Source: Trichobilharzia szidati (Eukaryota; Platyhelminthes; Trematoda; Strigeidida; Schistosomatidae). Taken from it: a stretch of DNA of 64,000 nucleotides. Below the pieces are notes generated by a model. The model made no database searches and was not told where the DNA came from. It worked only from the letters and a program-made list of their open reading frames with translations. The translations under genes were made by a program, and so were the position numbers. The DNA is taken from NCBI GenBank assembly GCA_944472155.2, contig OX235271.1, positions 44,008,633-44,072,632 on the forward strand. The letters are read 5' to 3'. Positions 58,295-64,000 of the stretch are shown piece by piece; the first letter of the stretch is position 1; each line of letters starts with the position of its first letter.

Positions 58295-59055
58295 TAATAA
58301 TTAGCCACCATAAACCTTCCAGTAGTCACTATATAATCTGGTGATGATGGCGACGAAAACAGAGGCTATTCGAAAACCTTGTCGAGTAAAGTTCTATTCA
58401 GGTTTATTTGACAGCCCGATCGCAAATCTTCCCCCTCTCCGGCAAAGTGTGGAACCAAAAACCTGAGGACTGTCGCTCCGAAATCTACCTATTACAAGGG
58501 AAATTATCCTTTCAACCTCAATCATTATTGATTTAGCATAACTACTAGTCTGACAATCGAAGGCTATGTAGGCTGCCTAATTTCATTTACAACTCTGAAA
58601 ATGTATTTAGCCTAAAACTAAAATCTTCTTCATATCAGATGCACTACAACACATTAGGTGGTCTCTGACAGATTAATTTTACATGCTTCAACTTAATAAT
58701 ATTGAAGGTTAAAACTTCTTTTCAAAAACAAAACGATTTAGTAATGTTTATGAAGCGCACAACATTTAAAACAGCATATGACGTTCGATAGTAATAAAAT
58801 TATATACTCAAAAGTATTGAAACTATCAAAGCTCATTGTATAAATGTTAGAAAAAAAAACACAACTATACATTGCGTAATCGATTTTCTGTTTAGTTATC
58901 ATAATAAATCAATAATATTTGAGTAATTGTTGTAAAGCAATAATGCAGTTGTATCTTAACTTGGGATTCTTCAGAGCAGTAATAATCTTTATTAATCAAA
59001 TAAATGCGACTTTATGTATGCCCCTAAACCATCAAAGTAAGTCGGGTTAGTCAAC
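58295..59055. other. Intron sequence, nothing recognised
   Basis: AT-rich, no exon or repeat family supported. Confidence 0.35.
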
Positions 59056-59059
59056 TGCA

Positions 59060-59905
59060 TGGACGACACCATATCAGTCGAATTCATTTTGACTAATGTA
59101 TGACACAAACTCGAAGATTTACAGATGGAAACCAAAAAGTTAGCAGAAGAGGCTGATATTGAGGATAGAACTTCTGACGGACATAGAGAAGATGGAGACG
59201 ATGAAGATACCTAACCAACGACAACAAGAACCAATCACTATCAGCGGGAGAAATTTGAAAGAAGTCACTTCTTTCACTTATCTCACCAGGCAGCATCATT
59301 TCAACTAGAGACGGTAGGCACAAATGAGGATGTCAAAGACAGGGATCGGTAAAGCAAGATAAACTTTCATTAGTATGAAATCAGTGTGGAAGCCTACTGC
59401 ACTCACCATAAAGAACAAGATTAAGATTTTCAACACTAATGTCGAATCAGTGATTCGATATCGTCCATAAACTAAATGAGTCATCAAAGCCGTTCCCAAC
59501 AATTTTCTGAAGTCTTTCATCAACAGCTACTTTAGCTGACTCCATACTGAAGATCAGATGGCCTGCCAAGGAAGGATTAGCAACAGGGAACTCTGATAAC
59601 GAATTGACCACGAACCTATTGCCCAACAAATATGCTGAGGAAAATGGAAATGGATTGGACACACCCTGAGGAGATCGTTGAGCGACATCACGCACCAGGT
59701 AACCCCTCGAGTGGAATCTGGGTGGGAAACAAAGAACTGATTGTCTGAGGATGACATGGAGGAGATCGTATGAGGAGGAGATATGAGTTTACAAGCAATC
59801 GTGGAGCCAACTAAAGAGGACTGCAGAGAACAGGATGAAATGGAGACGTGGTGTTGAAGCTCTATGTTCCACTCGAAACCGAAGAGTGTAATAATAATAA
59901 TAATA
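59060..59905 (+). mobile_element. RTE-clade non-LTR retrotransposon 3' end
   Basis: Plus-strand order follows the 18.5-19.7 kb copy after the FADD box: gaccaaaaagttagc-like helix region, gacatagagaagatggagac, atcactatcagcgggagaa (ISGRN block), tttcacttatctcaccaggc, then the C-terminal tryptophan region (aaatggaaatggattggac) and a (TAA)n tail at 59889. Frames are broken in several places. Confidence 0.78.
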
Positions 59906-60184
59906 TAACAATAATTAACACTACTATTACATGGTGAGAATAATAAGATGTATGTTATTGCGAACAATCTTATGAAAGATTGACTATGTTTTACACACTA
60001 TCTTTATTCATACAGCCTGTTCATGAATACAAAGCAAACTATTTTATCTGTTAACTACTTTGGAAATTTCATATGTTCTTGAGGGGTAAATGAGGCTTTA
60101 TTTCCAGAATACTTGGAAAGAAGTCAGCTTGTCATTCGCCAACTTACATTATCTCTTGCTTCCATGTCTGATGTATCGGCGAAG

Positions 60185-60415
60185 TAGAGGTAGGATGCGC
60201 ACCAGCCACTCAGGTGGTCCGGGGTTCACTCCCCGGCTGACGTACTCCTAAACCTCGGCTAGCTGCTAACAGGGCCGGCAAAGAGGGTAGGTTGGGCGTG
60301 AGACTAGCAATCCCACCCCATAAAAATGAAACAACTGCTGCTGAAACTTCAGGCCTCTAGCTTGAAGCCTTATGTTCCACTAGGAACGCAAAGGAATAAA
60401 ATAAATAAATAAAAT
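60185..60415 (+). mobile_element. tRNA-related SINE family A, full length
   Basis: The head has GGGGTTCACTCCCC as B box, then the body and tail (ccttatgttccactaggaac) and an aaataaataaataaa tail. Its end lies about 60 bases from exon 2. Confidence 0.88.
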
Positions 60416-60477
60416 AATCAGTATCTGTTTCCCTACTGGAAGATGAAATATAATGACGAAGAAGATCAGCAGCTTGC

Positions 60478-60738
60478 ATTTAGGAATTTGGAAAATTCAA
60501 TCCAGATATTCTGGTATTGTCGCTCAAAATGTTCAGTGGACTGTAAATCTTCAATGTCTTTTATAAACTTGACTTTATCGTCTACGTATTTTAAAGCAAA
60601 GAAGGCATTTGCTAAAAGAGAGTCAATCCCTATCAAGTCAAATGTGAAAACAGAGACCTTTGTAATTTTATGCTTTATAAAAGTGGATATGAATTGTGAC
60701 AGACGACATTGATGACAAACACTAATCGATATAGACAC
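60478..60738 (-). CDS. Internal exon 2 of the large minus-strand gene (87 codons, boundaries uncertain)
   Basis: The coding core is clear: a Phe/Ile/Lys-rich helical stretch including FFALKYVDDKVKFIKDIEDL and ending near IWIEFSKFLN. The acceptor chosen (CGTTGAG before GTG) keeps phase 0 with the preceding exon. The alternative, ATTAG at about 60725, would change phase. No GT donor exists before the in-frame TGA (60466-60468). The best exit is a rare GC donor (GCAAGC after AAT at 60478), which keeps phase 0 with the next exon. Otherwise this is a terminal or alternative exon. A SINE tail lies immediately beyond it, at about 60185-60415. Function unknown; the block resembles one helix pair of a coiled-coil or spectrin-like repeat. 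Confidence 0.5.
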
Positions 60739-60739
60739 C

Positions 60740-61335
60740 TCAACGAATAGGTCAGTGTTATAGAGTTTCCCGTGAGAACGCGTGCTTGCCAGCAATCACT
60801 AACTAAAACAGAATAGGACTTAGCATAACAACATACAGGCTGGAAACTATTCAGACAACGTCAACTACAAGGAAAGTAAAACAATAAACTGAACAAGAAT
60901 AGATAGGGAATAAGACTAAAAGAACGAAATGATTAAATTAAAAGACCCAATAAACAATTAAACTAAGAATTCTACTGCAATAGACTACCGGAGTTCTGTG
61001 TTTTTTATGACTGGCTTTGTAAGTTGTAAACATCTGTCACTATACTTACAAATGGTGACTATTGCCACACCACAAGAAAGTCAAAGGGTACTCTCTTCTA
61101 CAATTTTATTCTGATTTGGGATTGAGATGTGATTTCTATCCATAACCATTGATCAAAACTGATAGTTTGTTAAACAAGGGATCAGATCATATCGAAATCA
61201 AACTTCAGATGACTCGGTAACATTCATCGTCGACTCTTGAAGTTAGAATAAATCAATTTTTCAGCGTTATCGCTTTTCTTATATTAGTGCGAGCTAATTC
61301 ATCGTGTAAGTCATCAAGGAAACGATGGTGATCTG
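60740..61335. other. Intron sequence between exons 1 and 2
   Basis: No feature supported. Confidence 0.35.
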
Positions 61336-61339
61336 TTTT

Positions 61340-61500
61340 GTTGGATGGGAGAGTAGCAGTAGAATCCAAGATGTGCACTTCGTCCTATTTGAGACTCGTC
61401 GGCTGCATGTGCCTGCAATCCCCAATGAGTGATCTCGTCCCATTGAAACTCGAATCCAACACTCATCGTTTCAAACGTCCAACCAATCAACAGAAAAAAT
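61340..61500 (-). mobile_element. Smα-like SINE (family D), diverged
   Basis: Carries the hammerhead-like block and a decayed tRNA-like head (ccattgaaactcgaatccaa). It ends with the ccaatcaacagaaaaaataaa tail remnant. Confidence 0.65.
61364..61408 (-). ncRNA. Hammerhead-like ribozyme, one core change (family D)
   Basis: Minus strand: arm ATGCAG, core CCGACGA (the second base should be T), helix II GTCTC...GGAC, GAAG instead of GAAA, then ATC and TTGGAT. C3 is present, unlike most family D copies. Confidence 0.5.
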
Positions 61501-61509
61501 AAAATTAAA

Positions 61510-62050
61510 TGGAAAATAGTGATGATCCTTATCTTCAGTTCTCTAATAAAGTAAGATCACAGTTAAATATTAACTATCATTGACAAAAATGTACAGGTCT
61601 TCATACAAATTATGAACAGTTTCTGAACACTCAGTATGGTGAGAGCTGGCTGCCAGACAAAGTTGGTAGACAGTAATTGACGTAAATGTTTATGTCCCCA
61701 ATATTGGTGGTGAGAAAATGATAACAAAGGCTTTGCTTAGGCGGATACAGTTAGCATATGGATGATCTGACACAGCCACAAAGAGATGCAAGGTTAACTT
61801 TCTGTGAGAAACAACCAATCAAAAGACTATTTTCTACTAACAATAATGTACATTAAAATCTATAAATATGTGTTGATTTTCCTTAATAAAGGATCTGTTG
61901 CCTGGCCCTTGTCTTCTGTTGTCACAACAGTCATCACAGTCACTGGATGTGATCAATTAATGGGCGAAATATGCCCATTAACCTTAAAATGAATCTTCAT
62001 AAAGTATACGGAACAACAGTCGTGTGGACGTGAAAACGAAGAAAAGCACT
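61510..62050. other. Intron sequence, nothing recognised
   Basis: Left flank of exon 1. A plus-strand open stretch at 61804-61992 has no supporting features. Confidence 0.35.
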
Positions 62051-62053
62051 TAC

Positions 62054-62110
62054 TTGAAATAATTGTTTTTCTGACTCGAACTCCTCGGTGAGTGAAGTGT
62101 CGACAACAAG
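62054..62110 (-). CDS. Small internal exon 1 of the large minus-strand gene (19 codons)
   Basis: This 57-bp exon has a pyrimidine-rich acceptor ending ATCAAG on its right side and a consensus donor GTAAGT on its left, both read on the minus strand. It is phase 0 at both ends and reads LVVDTSLTEEFESEKQLFQ, an acidic, helix-prone stretch. It is the rightmost exon I can support. The gene must continue to the right, because no start codon or promoter is evident here. The exon is too short to prove by coding content alone. Support rests on the quality of both splice sites and on phase agreement with the next exon. Confidence 0.6.
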
Positions 62111-62184
62111 CTTGATTTAAAAAGACAGAAGAAAGAAATACAAAAGTAAATTAATAAGTTCATAGAAGGAATATATATATATGT

Positions 62185-62545
62185 ATATTAGATGGTTGGA
62201 GACAATCGGCAGGAAGCCTTGGACCTAGGTTTAGCACTAGTTGCCACTCACCACTCAGCAAGGCGTATCTGCAGCCTTGAAGGAACTCATGTCCCACCCC
62301 TCTGAGGTTTGAACCCGCGTCATCCGGTGCTGCAGTCAGAGACGTTACCACTGAGCTATTCGGGCTCACGATTGACCTCCTGTAGCACTGTATTGGATAT
62401 TTTGATTGGACACGCATAAAGCGTTGTATTGCCGTTTGTGGCCACATTGTAAACGCGACTGATAGAATTCAGTCTGCACCAAAGATAGGACTGAACACAT
62501 TACACTAGTTACTGACTCGTGTCCAATCAAAAAATAATACTGTAT
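62185..62545 (-). mobile_element. tRNA-derived SINE family C, near full length
   Basis: gatggttggagacaatcggc, then the hammerhead block, the head (gagctattcgggctcac; tttgaacccgcgtcat) and the outer part with agaattcagtctgcacca and cattacactagttactgac. The same outer arm flanks the 50.5-50.8 kb copy. Confidence 0.85.
62216..62264 (-). ncRNA. Hammerhead-like ribozyme with interrupted core (family C)
   Basis: Minus strand: arms GCCTTG and CAAGGC; CTGA, extra GTGG, TGA; helix II side GTGC; TAAA in place of GAAA; CCTAGGTC. Insert plus the GAAA change should kill it. Confidence 0.6.
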
Positions 62546-62549
62546 TACT

Positions 62550-63420
62550 GTGTTATTTTACTGTGGCGTCTCGTTTGAATTTTGAACAGTTTGAAGAAAG
62601 GTAGTGGTAATGATAATAGTAATAATAATAATAGTTTTCCTTAAAAGGCATTTAAATTAATCATATAGTTAGCTTTGAGTAAGACATAAATAGCTTCGTT
62701 TTAAATTGAAATACTTGAGATAATAATTTTAGTAATATTTCCTTTATAAAATACACTAACTAACTCCTTCACTTGAATTTTGGTATCTTATTTCTCCTAA
62801 TTTCGATACAAACTATACACTTTCCTCATTTCAATAGTTGCCTACATTTTACCTAAGAATATTAATGGACAGGAAGTTGTCGGGTTGCACATCTCGTCCT
62901 ACCTAGGAGTGTGCTTAGCTAAACAAAATAACAGGAAAATACAAGTATCATTAAAATAGTCATGAAAAAAGATGAAGTATGTAACCAAGTTATCCACCTA
63001 TCTATCTATCCAACTAATTTTGAATGCATAAACCTCAAATACGGACAAAGTAGAAAAATAGCAAAACAAAATGAAAATTCAACCTTGAATCACATGATAA
63101 TATGCATTGTTTGCAAAATCAATAGTCTCAAGGATAGACGGACAAATTGTTCGCGTGACTGAAATTTGATATCCAATCAGCTAACAATATCCATTCCTGA
63201 ATTCATTGATTATCCCCACATTTCGTCCTTCGCTTACGACAAACAAAATAAAATCTCTTATTAGAATATTGGATAGAGATGGATTGTTCCTATGGTTAGT
63301 GTGAAAATCAGTTCTTGAGACAGATGTATTCTGTGAAATTTCATATTCAGAAATAAGGCTATTTCAGGTAACGCAGTACGCTACATACAACAACATGAAT
63401 TAGCGATGACATCTTTAATA
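62550..63420. other. Unique sequence, nothing recognised
   Basis: AT-rich with an AAT run at about 62620. The gene's next exon to the right was not found here. Confidence 0.35.
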
Positions 63421-63424
63421 TGTT

Positions 63425-63790
63425 TTGATTTAGTTGTGTTCTCTGAGCCGGATGGTTTATTTGTGAAGCCTTCAATACCCTACTAGGCAACATCTCCCGC
63501 GCATACTTCAATTTGAAGTGAACTTTTAGATTTCTCCACGAGTTTATTAATCATCTCTCCTGGTGATTGGTTGTTTTTGTGTGTTTTCACACCCTCTAGG
63601 CTACTTGTGGTATAGGTACTTATTGTTTCCTTGACCTGAAGTTTGACCCTTTGTGTATGAAATTTCCTTCTTATCGATTGGTAAATTTTTTCTATGTCAA
63701 TGTGTCTATTAATTGACGATTCACTGGAATACCAGGCTTCTAAAAATTCTCTAGCATTCTTAGTGTTTTCTCTGTCCAATATCTGAACAC
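63425..63790 (-). mobile_element. Penelope-like element type 1, 3' tail
   Basis: The minus frame at 63483-63779 (98 codons) reads MDRENTKNAREFLEAWYSSE and SSINRHIDIEKIYQSIRRKF, the region downstream of the GIY-YIG domain, ending SSLQIEVCAGDVA. The tail after the stop matches the copies at 216-500 and 19880-20553. The upstream part is missing. Confidence 0.8.
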
Positions 63791-64000
63791 AGAGAACAAA
63801 ACTATATCAAAATCATCCACCTGAGCTACAAATCTTCTCCATTATATCTTTAATATGTCTCGTGCATTCTGGTCAACATTAATGTAGTTTGTTGAATGAA
63901 GTGCATAACATAAGCTGTAAACTTATAATAAATCAGGCCACCAGAAGAACTGCAAAATATTCAATCGTTAACCCATTTCATCATATAACTAAAGCAAGGT

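Larger units (their letters stand above)
2533..62110 (-). other. Span of one multi-exon protein-coding gene (internal part; both ends open)
   Basis: Ten minus-strand coding blocks share one orientation and have compatible splice phases: 0-0, 0-0, 0-0, 0-0, 0-1, 1-2, 2-0, 0-0, 0-0 and 0-0, in order from 62110 down to 2533. The split codons at the 42491/39509 and 39170/34476 junctions rejoin to sense codons (GAA and ATG). Predicted intron sizes are about 1.3, 5.2, 8.3, 3.7, 3.0, 4.7, 1.1, 22.4 and 6.4 kb. The joined product is about 1,206 residues, with no initiator Met and no certain stop. Composition is helix-rich (Leu, Gln, Glu, scattered Trp) with low-complexity Ser, Gly and Gln insertions. 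I do not recognise the family. A divergent spectrin-repeat or coiled-coil scaffold is an inference from composition only. Confidence 0.8.

Noticed and set aside
16080..62360. tRNA-like A and B boxes at many sites (for example 16090, 50450, 58125, 62350)
   Set aside because: They are heads of SINE families, followed by the same body each time, without a complete acceptor stem. They are not functional tRNA genes.
1..64000. CRISPR arrays, bacterial operons, rRNA genes
   Set aside because: No spaced identical repeats, ribosome binding sites or rRNA-like sequence; the window is eukaryotic.

Overview
The window is non-bacterial, AT-rich, repeat-dense animal DNA. Three things point to a schistosome blood fluke or a close relative: tRNA-derived SINE-like repeats carrying hammerhead-ribozyme folds (the Smα type known from Schistosoma), Penelope-like elements with GIY-YIG endonuclease remnants, and RTE-clade retroposon tails ending in short AAT runs. 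The species cannot be read from the sequence alone.

The only convincing host gene runs on the minus strand across almost the whole window, about 62110 down to 2533. Ten exons are supported by splice sites, continuous reading frame and matching phases (right to left): 62054-62110, 60478-60738 (its donor is doubtful), 55169-55267, 46471-46857, 42491-42800, 39170-39509, 33711-34476, 32144-32659, 9190-9786 and 2533-2817. Together they encode roughly 1,206 residues. No start codon or secure stop is visible, so this is an internal part of a larger protein. It is rich in Leu, Gln, Glu and Trp, reads as long amphipathic helices broken by Ser or Gly tracts, and has no enzyme motif I recognise. A scaffold or cytoskeletal protein with divergent spectrin-like repeats (nesprin or dystonin style) is possible but unproven. 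The largest intron is about 22.4 kb (9787-32143) and may hide further small exons; one candidate is 14420-14569.

The introns are packed with mobile DNA. Left part (1-9 kb): a Penelope fragment, a non-LTR tail, Smα-like repeats and an RTE tail. The 22-kb intron (9.8-32 kb): non-LTR tails, an RTE reverse-transcriptase fragment at 18.5-19.7 kb, a head-to-head pair of Penelope tails at 19.9-20.55 kb, a second Penelope family whose tail is framed by a 117-bp inverted repeat (13.3-13.9 kb), and a perfect 36-bp hairpin at 23.0 kb. Middle and right (32-64 kb): exons alternate with SINE copies, a Penelope endonuclease fragment at 41.2-42.1 kb, a telomere-like tract at 50.0 kb, several RTE tails and a final Penelope tail at 63.4-63.8 kb.

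The most striking pattern is that three different tRNA-derived repeat families each carry a hammerhead-like fold just after the tRNA-like head. Most copies have damaged catalytic cores. One copy, at 50603-50647, keeps every invariant core nucleotide and all three helices. Several families also occur as inverted, head-to-head dimers.
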